Shown here piece by piece: positions 46,574 to 57,793 of a DNA stretch of 64,000 nucleotides. The position numbers and the translations under genes were made by a program. Source of the DNA: Holothuria scabra (taxonomy: Eukaryota > Echinodermata > Holothuroidea > Aspidochirotida > Holothuriidae); assembly GCA_037179385.1 (NCBI GenBank), contig CM074180.1, positions 27,385,455-27,449,454 of the forward strand. The letters run 5' to 3'. Under the pieces are notes generated by a model. That model made no database searches and had not been told where the DNA came from. It saw only the letters and a list, made by a program, of their open reading frames with translations. Each line of letters starts with the position of its first letter. Position 1 is the first letter of the stretch.

Positions 46574-49500
46574 GTTGGTTTTTTTGGAAGACATTATTTT
46601 CTATTTTTCATTCATTTAACTTAGCAATATCAATCAAAGTAATTTTTTGTAAAATGTGGGACAAAGCTGTTCTTTCTTAAGTATATTATTACCCAGCTTT
46701 GGTTTTAAAGGCCAGATGCTCTCACCTTGAACAGTTCCAATTCTACTAACCTACTTACAGTACTTAAGCTTCTCCTGTGCAAGGTAACTGTCTCAAACTC
46801 ATCCTTGTCCAGACACAATCTCAGTTTTTTGCTTCAGGGTGAGTATACAGACCCAGATGTGTAATCTCAGTACATTACATGCTGTGTAGTATTAGCTACA
46901 GCACTCTCAATTTTTTGAAGTAGCTGTCAATCAAAGAGCTGTGCCAGTGAGAATTTCTGTGATCTAACTATAAAAATTGTAAGCTGAGGTGAAGGCTGAC
47001 TGCCTCTAAGTATAGAGCTATTTTATTAGAGTGCATAGGATTGCCTGAATCTCCACCTCCGATTTTTGTATGCTGTAACATTAGAAAAATTTGTTCCCTT
47101 CAGTCAAATGGAACTGAGTGGGAGTGCAGTTACTGTACATGCAGCTCAATCACAGTCTTCATTTGAAAGTCATGTTTTTACCATCTAAAGAGATATTTAT
47201 GTATCATCTTTGAAAGAATCCCTTTCCCCAAGAATTGCTATGAGCTGTACAGTACCTAAGCCAGCTGCATTTTTTAAGCATGTGTTTTTTGTATGAGCAG
47301 AATTATAAACAATGCCATAACTAGTAGTCTCCTGGAAGTTGTTAATGGGAGCTTAACCCATATTAATCTGTTTTCATTAAGGTTAACTGGAACATGATGA
47401 AATTGTTTTCACTTGAACTGTCTCTCTTTCAGATGTCACAGATTACCAGACCTTTGAGGCCAACCTGAAAGTGACTGGATTCTTGAGAGAACCACAGCAA
47501 TTTAAATGGTCAAGTTTCAGTGGTGATTCCATTGAGAACACTGTCGGTGCAGACCAAAAATTAAAACCTCCAGTGCCTGTGTTACCTTTGAAAGAATTAC
47601 TTGGCCCATGGTAAAGTGGAAAAATTTGTAACTTACCATTTCAAACTATTATATACAAAGCAAATAAGCAATACAAGCTGCTATTCCAATATCAAAGTTG
47701 CTTTGCAAATTTGACAAACTGTTTCAAATTTCCAATGTTTGCCTTACAAGTACCTGTATCTTAATGTATTTGAAAAAAAGGTGTTACAGGGAAAAAGAGG
47801 TACAGCCAGGAGTTAAACTCTGTAAATTTAATGAATGAGTGAATGAAGTAATGTCACATTCTATACATGCATACTGATGACAGAGTACGTACACTAATTC
47901 TGATAGGTTAATGAGTTAGGTAGAGTTTTACAGCCCAGTTTCCATCCTATTGGTTCAAGTCAAGCCAGCCACAGCCTTTTTTCCAGCTGTGGCTCACTGG
48001 CTTGTTTTCCTGCTCCAGTATCACACACAACAGCAGTAGGTTCCCTTTTAGAGTCTTATGTGTGACTCGACCTGGGAATAGAACCCGGGCCTTCCATTTG
48101 AGAGGAGTGACTCCATTTTCCCATTGAAGTAAATGGAAAATGCAGACACCTCAGCTTGAATTATTGATTCCTTGCCGAAGGCAGGCAAGGAATCTATGTG
48201 ATGGTGATGTTGTGTGTAGTGTATGTGTATGCGTGTGAGCCTGTAAAAGATACCTTGCCGGGTGCAAGTCGCTCATGAGTGCTGAAGCCTCGCACGTCTT
48301 TCCTCGCTCACGCGGAGCTCATGACTGGCATAGCTACCCGAATATTTGGACACTGCAATGAGCTCTGTCACGTGATATGCAAGAGCCTGCCCTCGCTCGC
48401 AGCATTCACATGCCGGGTGACTTTAACGGCTAAAGGGGAATTCCGACCATTTCCGTACAGGGAACAGTTCTGTGTAGCCCGTAAGGCATTGAATACGGGT
48501 ATGTCCTGTATGTGTGTGTGTGTGTGTATGTATGTGTCTTCCTGATACTTTGCTTAGAATCGCAATATCTCGAGATAGCAATTACCAACAATTTTCATAT
48601 TTAATATATAGATTTGTCATGTTAAGTGAAAGAACCCTATTGTTTTTGGTAGAGGTCAAAGGTCATTTGAGGTCACCAGAGGTCAAAGTCTGAAAAGCTT
48701 GTAATCGCGATATCTCAAGTTAGGAATGACTGACACTTTTCATACTTGGTATATAGCTTTGCCATGTTGGGAAGAAGAACCTTATTGTTTTTGGTGGACG
48801 TCAGAGTTCATATGAGGTCACCAGCAGTAAATCTGCGAAAACCTTAAGTGCTTGTAATCGCGATATCCCAAGTTAAGAATGACCAACACTTTTCATATTT
48901 GGTATATAGATCTGTCATGTTGAGAGGAAGTACCCTATTGTTTTGGGTGGAGGTCAAAGGTCATTTGAGGTCACCAGAGGTCAAAGTCTGAAAAGCTTGT
49001 AATCGCAATATCTCAAGTTAGAAATAACCAACACTTTTCATATTTGGTATATAGATTTGCCATGTTGGGAAGAAGAACCCTATTGTTTTTGGTGGACGCT
49101 CGAGGTCATATGAGGTCACCAGCAGTAAATCTACAAAAACCTCCTAAAGTGCTTGTAATCACAATATCTATGATGAACACTGTAGGGGTGCTATCACCAT
49201 AGCAAGATGGAGAGATCAAATGAAAGAGTTCTCTTTGGGCAAGGAATCACTAAGCCTTTGGGCTTTCTGGTTGAAGTAAACCATGCTGTTTCATCAATGG
49301 CTCTTGAAAATTATGTGACATTTTTCCTCCTTCGTTGTTGATTTTCCTAGACTACTTGGTGTATTTTGAATATGCAAAGTACCATAAAAGATACAGGAAC
49401 ATTGTTATATTTATGTGTTGTTTCAGAATAGGTCTGGGGTAATTGCCTCTGCCCTTTAACTGCAAGTACCTGTACAGCTTGAAGTTTCATTGATATTTTG

Positions 49501-50537
49501 CATCATTATCTGTAACCATGCATCTGCGTTTGAAAAATTTTAGTAAATTCTATGAAGTGTGTCCATGTCACTCTTACTGTTTCTTCAAGCCTAAATCTGA
49601 AGAATAAAACAAATAGTTTGCCCTTAACCTCCTCATTAATAGTGATGACCACACCTTATATTTTCCACAAAATGTCTCAAAGTGGTGGAAGGCAGAAAAA
49701 TCATACTATTTTTTAATCTACAGGCTTTCTGCCATTGTTCTTCCCAAAAATATAACTCATGAAGAGTTAAAATACATAGCACAAGTTAAAAATTGCTCAG
49801 GTGTTTAGGGAATTTGATAAGCTTGCAAAGTTGTGCCACCAAAAGGAAGATAATTTTGATTCAAAGTACTGAAGAGTTGAAAACATACTAGTAGATAGTG
49901 CTCTTCCTGTTTTACTGAGTTAGGATGAATTGTTTAACCAGTTTCATTCATTTTGTACGTAATATATACTTGATATCTCTCTTGTTATTACGTTGCTTGA
50001 CACTAATAACACTACATGAAGTATCCACACCATAATTGTTTAAAGTATTGATATTTGAAATTTATTTTTGTAACTTGATGCTGTGGACTTGCCCGAAGTA
50101 ACTTTATCCAGTAACTTGCATCCAGTCTTCAAATGGTTTTACCAGTGGTATCATCATTTTGAAGAGAATTATTGGTAACTCCAAAATACTTGGAGATGTT
50201 GGCTAAATGTTACAATTGTGTGACCGCTTCCTCCACTCACCAAATTAATGTCTTTCATGATCTTAAAAGGATACATGCTGTGTAAACATAGGGCTTATAT
50301 ATGATGCATAAATTCAGTGATTAATGAACTGTCGTATGATAATTTCTAATAAATTCTAGGGATGTTAATGTGAAAAAATTTTGTTGTGAGATATTGCATT
50401 ATTTAAAACAAAATGAATAGAACAATTTTTATCTTTTATTTTATTTTTTATTTTGTTTGTCATATTTCAGTTTTATAGGTTGCTCATCAGATTCAACAAA
50501 GTCAGAGAGGGAAAGCAGTGGCAGTGAGGAAGACTAA
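46390..50537 (+). CDS. Unrecognised small protein gene, three coding exons (142 aa)
   Basis: Model: 46390-46573, 47433-47610, 50471-50537, ending TAA. Frames agree across both introns (phase 1 then phase 2) with GT-AG borders. The second and third acceptors (CTCTCTTTCAG, CATATTTCAG) and second donor (TG|GTAAAG) are good; the first donor (G|GTTGGT) is weak. The protein starts MSTLKDWKEALASGVSVKTL, has a basic nuclear-signal-like patch at 30-38 (KPGKSKKRK), a conserved-looking middle (NLKVTGFLREPQQFKW), a proline stretch (LKPPVPVLPL) and an acidic serine-rich tail (SERESSGSEED). A small nuclear protein is a guess. I do not recognise the family. It lies between NEK9 and TMED10 on the opposite strand. 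The start follows a TTTTTTGTTCAG acceptor at 46382, so a 5' non-coding exon probably exists upstream. Confidence 0.6.
46705..47009 (-). mobile_element. Kolobok/T2-like MITE in intron of the plus-strand gene
   Basis: Left end TTAAAGGCCAGATGCTCTCA, right end decayed to GACTGCCTCTAAG. Interior CTCATCCTTGTCCAGACACA and GTCAATCAAAGAGCTGTGCC match the family in reverse orientation. Confidence 0.7.
47433..47610 (+). CDS. Small plus-strand gene, exon B
   Basis: Begins after CTCTCTTTCAG and encodes DVTDYQTFEANLKVTGFLRE onward to KELLGP, ending in phase 2 at TG|GTAAAG. Read-through would add only a tryptophan before TAA, giving an alternative 121-residue end. Confidence 0.68.
47905..48115 (-). repeat. 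SINE copy
   Basis: Body words GGTTCAAGTCAAGCCAGCCA and TTCCAGCTGTGGCTCACTGG are present. The tRNA-like head holds a B-box (GGTTCTATTCCC on the minus strand, 48078-48067). The A-box end is eroded. Confidence 0.72.
48164..49270 (+). mobile_element. Helitron-like element H4, complete, forward orientation
   Basis: Starts TTGATTCCTTGCCGAAGGCA after an A and ends GCAAGGAATCACTAAGCCTT, hairpin, TTTCTGG before a T. It is thus 5' TTGATTCC...CTGG 3' at an A^T site with no duplication. TG microsatellite pieces flank a GC-rich insert (48238-48505). Four array units (48650-49140) carry AGGTCAAAGGTCATTTGAGG or damaged versions, with TATTTGGTATATAGAT and CTATTGTTTTTGGT words. It lies in the last intron of the plus-strand gene. 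Confidence 0.8.
48238..48505. other. GC-rich foreign segment inside H4 microsatellite
   Basis: About 265 bp with high G+C and CpG (TTTCCTCGCTCACGCGGAGC, CCTGCCCTCGCTCGCAGC) interrupts the TG repeat and is absent from H1, H2 and H3. CCTGTA occurs at both edges (about 48240 and 48507) and might be a 6-bp target duplication, with weak inverted ATACC near both ends. Class unknown. Confidence 0.5.
49461..50470. other. Last intron of the plus-strand gene
   Basis: AT-rich with no recognised element. Ends in a T-rich tract before the acceptor at 50470. Confidence 0.5.
50471..50537 (+). CDS. Small plus-strand gene, exon C
   Basis: Begins after TCATATTTCAG and encodes FIGCSSDSTKSERESSGSEE then D-stop. 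The serine/acidic composition suits a casein-kinase-2-type substrate tail. The frame is the only one of three that gives a sensible ending with exon B. Confidence 0.55.
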
Positions 50538-50624
50538 ATCAGGGATGAGAGGAGGTAAACAGATGTGAGAGGAGGATGACAAAAAGATGAGAGCAAAGGA
50601 AGTGTCAGAGCTGCTTCATTCATT

Positions 50625-50834
50625 ATAGTGAAGCAATGATGGTTATTTTCCTGTCGACTGGATGGCTGCAGGCAGGACGGTACATGCAAGTTCATTCATA
50701 ATGAATCTCGTGAAGATCTCATCTCTGAACAGTCAAAACTCACAGACTACTATGTTGATGCCTTTGAAGGCTTTAAAAGTGAAACTATGTGCAATATTTG
50801 TTGCATAAAGTTGAAGCCAAAGGATCCTGAGTGA
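50625..50834 (+). other. Coding-like stretch in the 3' region of the plus-strand gene
   Basis: One frame after a possible acceptor CTGCAG (50669) reads QDGTCKFIHNESREDLISEQ, SKLTDYYVDAFEGFKSETMC, NICCIKLKPKDPE-stop. Upstream in the same frame CRLDGCRQDGTCKFIH has C-x4-C-x5-C-x3-H spacing, like a CCCH zinc finger, but a TGA precedes it closely. A second frame upstream reads NDGYFPVDWMAAGR. It may be an alternative last exon (phase fits exon B) or 3' UTR. Composition looks protein-like; I cannot name a family. Confidence 0.35.
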
Positions 50835-51051
50835 GGAAAGTACAAGATTCTTGTAGTTGTCCTTAAGCTAACAACTTTTTACAACTTTCTTATGAGCCTA
50901 AATCTTACATTTTATTCAGAGTTGCTCTATTTAAATGCTCTGAGGGTTGGAACTTACTCTACAAGGACAGCATTTTAGCAAGTCCAAAAAAATTAGGGCT
51001 TGGGCAACTTTAGTGTGTTTGCTCTTTGGTGCTCATCCATGCCTGTTTGTC

Positions 51052-51300
51052 ACGGTTAGGTCAGATGGAGTTTTATGGCCCAGTTCCTAACCACTTAGGG
51101 TAAATCAAACCGACCATGGCCTTTTTTCCAGTTGAAGCTCACTAGCTTGTTTTCCCTACTCCATTGATTAAGCTGAGCACCAAGCACTCACTATGGCAGT
51201 AGGTTCCGTTTTTAAAGTCTTCGTTATGACCCAGCCAGGACTCGAACTCCTGCCCTCCAGACTGCAAGTTTGTTGCTCTAACCACTTGACTATGCAACCT
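51052..51300 (-). repeat. SINE copy with well-kept tRNA-like promoter
   Basis: On the minus strand the head reads GCATAGTCAAGTGGTTAGAG (A-box region), GCAACAAACTTGCAGTCTGG, then GTTCGAGTCC (B-box, 51248-51239). It is followed by the body and the GCCATAAAACTCCATCTGAC tail. This is the clearest evidence that the family is tRNA-derived. Confidence 0.82.
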
Positions 51301-51382
51301 GTTTTTCAAGGCAGCATATATAAAAATTCTCCTTTCTGTGTACTGCAGTACAGTAGTTGCTTATGGAAAGCTGACTGACAAG

Positions 51383-51663
51383 TAACGCTAGCCGCACACT
51401 ACACAACATTGCCCACAGCAACTCAACTCGATCGTTGCTACAACTATGATTGGCAATGTTAAGACCAGGTTTAATTCACGTTGACTTCAGTTGGGAATAA
51501 CCAACATGTTGGTTCTTCCCGACTGAAGTCGGGGGCGACTTAAAGACTGGTCTTGCAACTGCCAATTGCAGTTGTAAACTTATGAACATTACTCAACTGT
51601 TGGAGATCCAACCATCCAGTTGAGTTGGGGTGCCCAAAGTCGTGTTGTGTGTGGCTAGCTTTA
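51383..51663. mobile_element. Foldback MITE
   Basis: Outer inverted repeats TAACGCTAGCCGCACAC and (reverse complement of the right) TAAAGCTAGCCACACAC. A central near-perfect palindrome at about 51482-51529 reads GACTTCAGTTGGGAATAACC, CAACATGTTG, GGTTCTTCCCGACTGAAGTC. Target duplication is probably TA or TAA. It could fold almost end to end. Confidence 0.65.
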
Positions 51664-52800
51664 GTTGCTAACAAAGAGGCGAATGCTGGGCAAGATAGGG
51701 TTGTTTCAAGAGTGTAAGTGATTGGAATGCCAAGCAAGAACAAAACATTTCAATCCAAACATAATTTGCTCAGGATGTGTGTCCAATTTACACCAAATAC
51801 AAATATACTAAACTTAAAGTTAATTGGTATGTCCAGAAACATTGCTTTTGCACAAAAGAAATGCTCCTGTGGAAACAACAAATTTCCAGAGCAACGTCAA
51901 ATGAGGCAGTTAACTGGTCCACCCAAATGTGTTTCAGTCTGGCACACAACGACTTCGTCAGCTGTAAAACGTTGTACATAATACAATTATCTTATATAGG
52001 GTTCAACCCAAGAAGGAAATTGTGAAATAAACATGGAAAAAAATAATTGCTTTTGTCATTTAAATTATCTTGCTTTTGCTGTATTTTTTTTTCCTAAATC
52101 CTCAGTAATGAATGCAAGAGAGGGAGGAATGTTTATCTGAGGAGATTAAAGTCAGATTTTGTGCAACTCCTTTTCAATTGAAAGCTTGGTCACTCAGTTG
52201 CCCTCAGAAGTACAAAGCTGTATATTGCCACAAAATTGGGCAAGTTTTGCCTTGTGCCATCCTGATAGACTAAACAGGTGGTCACACTTAAACAAATTCT
52301 GATCAGATTCTGATCCCACTTTTTTGTTAAAATTCTTCTCCACGTCTGACAGGAAAGAGCCAAAAATTTGTCAATTAGTGTAAATCTATGATTTGCATTT
52401 GATATCTATGATATGTCCAATAAAATGTCTGTTCCTGTGACATCATGAAATAATTACCATAAATTCAATATTTGTAGTCTTGCAGTACAACTCACATGCA
52501 GACACAGGTGAGCAAATTTTTGCACTTTCTGACCAGGGATTGGAGAACATTTTAACAAATTACCACAAAAATCAGACTGGAATCTGATCTGAATTTGTCA
52601 TATTCTAAGTTTGCAGGAGATAGTTTTCCATTTAAGGTGGTCTATGGGTAGGTCTTGTGTAGTCATGACAACCAACTGGTCAAGTCAGCAAAGCAAAGTC
52701 GGCTAGTTAACTGGTCCACCCGAAGGTGCTTCAGTCCGGCACGCAACTGACTTTGTCGGCTGGGCAACTGATTTTAGTGGCAAGCCTATACCAAGTCTAA
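51664..52800. other. Spacer with two more GTTAACTGGTCCACCC repeats
   Basis: Copies of the repeat at 43868 lie at 51902-51990 and 52686-52790 (GGCTAGTTAACTGGTCCACC, GTGCTTCAGTCCGGCACGCA). Otherwise no feature. Open frames at 51718-52025 cross a repeat and are not genes. Confidence 0.45.
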
Positions 52801-54018
52801 TTAATATGGTCAAGTCTCATAAAGCTACTCTTATATCCAGGCATTTATAGGCATGTCTAGTAGCAAGGTGCAGTCCCCATTGTGTCACTTCAATACTATT
52901 GAAATGACAAAAGCAGCCACTCTGGTAGAAAATAGTAACATCACTATTGTTAGACCAGTTTGTAGTTTGATTGTCCTGCAACTTGTTGCAGTTGGCCCAT
53001 TACAAGTCTTTTGTTCATTGTTGTAACTGATTTTTATGATTGGTTTTGTGGATCTTCCTCATTTGTGAACAAAAACATACCACTTTGGCCATTGAAACAC
53101 AGACTTCTCCCACAGATCTAAAAGTTTCTGGTTCTCTGTAACTGGATAGTATCTTAGCAAGACCCTAGGAGGCCCATGGAGAAAGAGACAGTGAGAGCCC
53201 CTCCCCCCCCCCCCCCCAACAAAGGGTATCATACTCATTTTCCTGAAAACAGTGTAATCTACAAAGGTTGATACAGGGTATGAAAGACTCACTTGCACAC
53301 ACCAGCTCTACAATGGTTGGGCTCCCCTGAACCATTGGGGCTCTTTTGTTTGTGCAATACCTTGCACAACCAGAAGGAATGCCATACAAAAAAAATTGAA
53401 GAGAGTTTTTGCACGGATGTTTGCTTGAAAGAAAGAATCAGTTTTTAAAGGTGGTACTTCTTCACCTCATCTGAAAGTTCAATCTAGGTCAGATATTGCA
53501 CAAATGACATGTTCGTCTCAAATTGAAATTTTTTCCCAAGTGGAGAGGGACGTGCACCCCTCACCAAGTATCATGAGCATTTGTGAGGGAAAGGGGGTAC
53601 TTGCTCCATCTTCCCCTACCCCCTGGGAAATAAAAAAAACTACAGGAAAAGAAATAAACTTTTTCAAAAGATTGCTTTCAAATTTCTGGATCATTAGATA
53701 TCAAACAAGAAAATACTTTGATGCATTGGAAGTGCAGCCATTTCTGGTTGATCTGGGAGGCATTTTTGCCAAAATCTATAGACTTTTGCCTTTGTAACTT
53801 TCTGGCTACCCTCCCTCCCATAACAATAAGCATCCAAGTTCTTAGCTGAAAGAAAAAAATAACTTTCGCCAAGTTCTCCCACCCCAAGCTCTCTGGGAAT
53901 GCCCATGCCTAACATACCTCCTCATACTGTCAGCTAAGAATGTTACATGTGAAAACTGAGAAATAATCTGGCTAAATCACTATTCCATCCACTGGCTATG
54001 CCGCTGTAATCTAAGACT
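52801..54018. other. No recognisable gene; poly-C tract and possible MITE end
   Basis: Poly-C tract at about 53202-53217. CACTGGCTATGCCGCTG at about 53990-54006 resembles the right end of a CAGTGGCATAGCC-type hAT MITE, but no left partner or flanking duplication was found. Open frames at 53059-53389 and 53504-53915 have no domain. Confidence 0.4.
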
Positions 54019-54888
54019 TTAAGCTCAATTCTCTAACCTCAAAACGGTACCAGTTCTAACCTTTTTAAGCCCCTCCCACAATTGTCTGAAATTTATCCTC
54101 CGTAAATGACGTCACAATGGTGTAGTAAGCTTGTGGGCACGTTGCGCGTTGTTTTTATTTTCTAAGCCTCTTGTTGTTGACATCACAATAACGTGGGTTG
54201 TTGAGCTTAAGCGAACATTGCGCGTTGTTTCGATTTTCTCTTTAATTTAAGCGCATTTAATTTGAAATGATTTATTGTTATGACCGTTAATCCTTACCTG
54301 ATCATCAAGCTGATTAGATGCAAGACCATCAAAGGTTCATGTGAGTAATTGTCAATGATTTCGCAGAGTTAAATTTAGGATAATCAATTCCTAATTGAAC
54401 ATAATCAAACGATTGTAATATTTTGTAATTGTTTACTGATTAAAGATAAGTGTTTTTTTTCTGTTATTCCTACTTTCATTAATGTATATTTTGTTTCTAC
54501 ATTCAGTCACCAGACAGACATGATTTGAGGATTTTAGTTGTGGACACAGATTTAGTGATTTGATAGGGACCACAGACGTTACGAAATAGATTGGTTGAAT
54601 AAAGAAATTGTCTGTGTGAAATGGTTTTTGATGGTCTTAATAAATTCCGGTATCAGAGGAATTTACATCCTCATCCAGACAAAAACTCAGGTTATTGCTT
54701 CAGGGTCAGTATAGAAAAGCTCAGAGTGTATAATCAAAATTCTCTTAGTACAGTTCATGTTGTGTAATATAAGCTTTGGTATTCTGTATAGTTTGAATAA
54801 GCTGTCAATCAAAAAGCTGAGCCAACTGAGAATTTATTTAAACCCCTACAGGAGTTTGTAGTTTGGGGTGGGAGGATTGGTCCTTTAA
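54019..54888 (-). mobile_element. Kolobok/T2-like MITE split by a 566-bp insertion
   Basis: Family words TTAAGCCCCTCCCACAATTG on the left and TCATCCAGACAAAAACTCAG, GCTGTCAATCAAAAAGCTGA, GGTCCTTTAA on the right are separated by 54101-54666. ATCCTC appears on both sides of the insert and once in intact family members. Confidence 0.65.
54101..54666 (+). mobile_element. 566-bp insertion with transcript-like signals (possible solo LTR or ncRNA retrocopy)
   Basis: Flanked by ATCCTC (54095-54100, 54667-54672), a 6-bp target duplication. The ends show short inverted GTAAAT/ATTTAC. It contains TGACGTCA (54107), two diverged copies of ACGTTGCGCGTTGTTT (54138, 54213), a splice-like pair GTGAGTAATT (54340) and TTTCTACATTCAG (54506), and two AATAAA signals (about 54599 and 54639). 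No open frame. Class unresolved. Confidence 0.45.
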
Positions 54889-57004
54889 ATTCTTGGAATG
54901 ATTTAAATTACCAACAATATCACTCCATTAAAACACAAAAGCAAGACATGATGTGTTAACAACCCTCTTTATTGGAAACACATTTCAGATATGATCAAAT
55001 CAATCTGCTTAGTCACTTAAATTCCAAAATAATGAAGATATCACAACTTTCAGGAAAAGAAAAATGTAGGAAATAATGGTGGTTTGACACATGCAATTTT
55101 CTTGTGTTTCTCACAAATATGCAAAAAGTGCATACACTTACTACCAAAGTCTTGCAAAAGAGATAGAGGGTGCTGTTGATAGAGTATCAGAATGCATGCA
55201 TAAACCTTTTTTTGCTATGTTCATCTCACATATGGCAATTTGTGTTATCCCAGAGGAAGGCCTCTCACATCAATGTTTATGTTAGATTACTTTTGGCCAG
55301 TGCTTAATAGAAATTGTTCCAACATATTAATATTCACACTGATAACCTGTAACGTTCTTAATATTTCCATATTGATACCACAATGCATAGAATGAGCATG
55401 CTATAGCTTATTCAATACTCTATTCAGTTACTTTTTATGAAAGCCCATATGAGATAATGTTCATGGCATGGGCAAATATTTCTTGGGCTTCCCAGACCCA
55501 AATACATTGGGTTTTGATACACTGTAGTTGAAAACTGCTGAATTCTTTGACCCAGGTAGCAAGCACAGCTGTAAGACAATAAATATGGCTGTGGTAATGT
55601 AAGGAAAAAAATGTCCAGAACAAGAAACCAATGGGAAAAGAATAACATATTAGTTTAAGTCTTTTTCAACTTTCCTGGGACATCTCAGCAAGCAAGACAA
55701 TGAAATCAGTATGCTTTAAAACATTTAAGTCATGAGAAATAAGGGCTAAAGAACTTGCCTCCTCATTCCAAATTTAGAGAAAAATGCTATGTCCAACTAT
55801 AAAAAAAATCTTGTTAGTATTTGATCATTTGCTTAAAATAACTCCTTCTTTAAATGTCATGAAATCTCAGTGTAAGGAATTGTTTCCAAAGACATGAATG
55901 AAAATAACTAAGAGAAACATAACACATAGAATAACAAAAACAAATTCTAACTTTACCTTTAAACCTAGTGAATGTCCTAATTAAATTGTTATCACATTTA
56001 CAAGCAAAATACTGACCCATGTCTGCTTAAATTACAACAAGGTGACTCTAAATGTGAGTCTGCATTAATAAGCCATGTTTAGTCGGCATGTGGTATGCAG
56101 AGAAGGATTCACAGCTGAACATGATACGCAGAACACAGTTAAAAACTTCTGCATATACTTTCAAGCATTTATTTACTTTAACAAAACAGCTCCTGAGATG
56201 TCTATGCTTGGTAAAGTATGCTGCATCCAAATTCAAACTACTGATAGCTGGGCCACATGGGCTCTTAACCTTGAACAGTATACAGAACAATTCTACCTGA
56301 AGAATTTCATTTTTCCATTTAGAGATAATTATTATGCATATGCCATTCTGCATACTGCATGCAAAGAAATGGTCTTATGAAAATCAAAAGGAGCTAAAAT
56401 AAAACTCTTCAGCCTGAATCTAAATACTGCATAAATGCCAACTAAACAAAGCTGTTGTTGAATGCTATAAACTTCATATTAATAGAAGAAACTTAAACAG
56501 CTCAAATCCTAAAACATTTAAACACTAAGTGTGTCCATTACAGATCCCTCTATCATAATTAAATAAAAGCAAATACATGCTAGCATGCTGTAGACAACAA
56601 TCCCTTTCACACCCATTAGCCTACCCCATACATACCATAAGCTGGACATACCAATCACATATTCACTTGAAAAATGGAAAGCAAATTAAACTTGTTTAAC
56701 AGGCATTTTAATTTCAAACAGACATTAAATATGCTTCTTTCACAAAAACTGGAATAGTCCTAAAAGTGAAGTATCTCTACGAGAATGTTACCAACGAGGG
56801 ACAAAATCAATGTATTGCTTTCATTACCCTTCAGATGCTGATATTCAACCACTGTTAGATGTTGAAGGTTTGTGGACAAGAAAATAGTTCATAGATTGAA
56901 TGACAGTCTTAATTCTATGAGTATAAAGAATTCAGAAGGATTGCAACAAAAGATAATTTTCCTCAAATTTGTCATGCACAAATCATGCAAAATCAGGTCA
57001 ATCT
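54889..57004. other. Possible long TMED10 3' UTR or spacer; candidate poly(A) signal
   Basis: No repeat over about 54900-57000, unlike its surroundings. TTTATT at 54968-54973 is AATAAA on the minus strand, followed in that direction by a T/GT-rich stretch, so a minus-strand transcript could end near 54945. That would give TMED10 a 3.5-kb 3' UTR, which I cannot verify. Open frames at 56048-56380 have no domain. Confidence 0.3.
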
Positions 57005-57767
57005 TTAAAGGCAGATATTCATCAAACACAGACAGTCCCAATTCTCTAAACTTACTTCTAGCTCAGACTTCCTCAAATCGCAGCCTGCGCGCCACTTGCG
57101 GCGAGCGACATGGTTTGGAGTGGCGCAACAAAATTACTGGGAGAATATTGAAAAATTTAACTTTTCATAACCTTTTTGACAAGAATTGTTCTGTCTCAAA
57201 AACAGGTACTGTAAATAAAGCTAATACTTCCCACAGACTGATGTCACATACCGACAAGGATATAATAACGTCCTATTTCTCCTCACATGAAAGTAAAATC
57301 ACCATCACTGTTTACATTTATTAGAATCCATACACCGTTACCATTGAATCGGCGAAAAATTGTAAAGTTTGTGAAATATTTTTATTTTTGAACAAATTTT
57401 GCGCCATTTTGCATGTAAGCCACCTTCTGAAACGCAGGACGGCGATCAGTGGCACGTTATATCAGTAACATTTAGCAAGTGTGTTGCTTCAAAAAATTTA
57501 ATTGAGGAAGCCTGTTCTAGCCCCTCCCACTGTCTCAAACTCGTTCTCATCCAGACACAATGCCAGCATATTGCTTCAGGACACACCATGGTGAGCATAC
57601 AAAGGCCCAAATGTATAAATAGAACACTCTCAGTACTGTACATTCTCTGTAATATCAGCTATGGGCACTTCTTTTAATTTGATGTCTATCAAAGACCTAC
57701 AGCAACTGAAAATTTCTATAGTCTACTGGTAAAAATGTAGTTGTGTGTGATAAATAACTGCCTTTAT
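57005..57767 (-). mobile_element. Kolobok/T2-like MITE split by a hAT element
   Basis: Left part TTAAAGGCAGATATTCATC to CTTACTTCTAG and right part CCCCTCCCACTGTCTCAAAC to ACTGCCTTTA match the family in reverse orientation. The hAT MITE at 57064-57514 separates them. Confidence 0.7.
57064..57514. mobile_element. hAT-type MITE, 451 bp
   Basis: Flanks TTCTAGCT (57056-57063) and TTCTAGCC (57515-57522) match at 7 of 8; the intact MITE family reads TTCTAGCCC here. Inverted ends: left CAGACTTCCTCAAATCG, right (reverse complement) CAGGCTTCCTCAATTAA. The GC-rich GCGCGCCACTTGCGGCGAGC next to the left end is typical of Charlie-like hATs. The 150-codon frame at 56872-57324 crosses it and is not a gene. 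Confidence 0.8.
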
Positions 57768-57793
57768 ATTTTGACTGTGATAATGCTGTCTGC

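Larger units (their letters stand above)
48140..49460. mobile_element. Second-family TTAA MITE split by H4
   Basis: GCAGACACCTCAGCTTGAAT at 48142 and GTAAACCATGCTGTTTCATC onward at 49276, joined together, parallel the continuous sequence at 40756-40810. The right end GCCTCTGCCCTTTAA is at about 49446-49460. The break falls at A^T, where the Helitron-like element H4 entered. Confidence 0.55.

Noticed and set aside
51237..51300. Possible functional tRNA gene (A and B boxes present)
   Set aside because: The acceptor and anticodon stems do not pair properly and the sequence continues into the shared SINE body; it is a SINE head.
53985..54010. hAT MITE ending CACTGGCTATGCCGCTG
   Set aside because: No matching left end or target duplication could be found upstream.
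56872..57324. 150-codon plus-strand open frame
   Set aside because: It crosses the end of a Kolobok-like MITE and the left half of a hAT MITE, so it cannot be a conserved gene.
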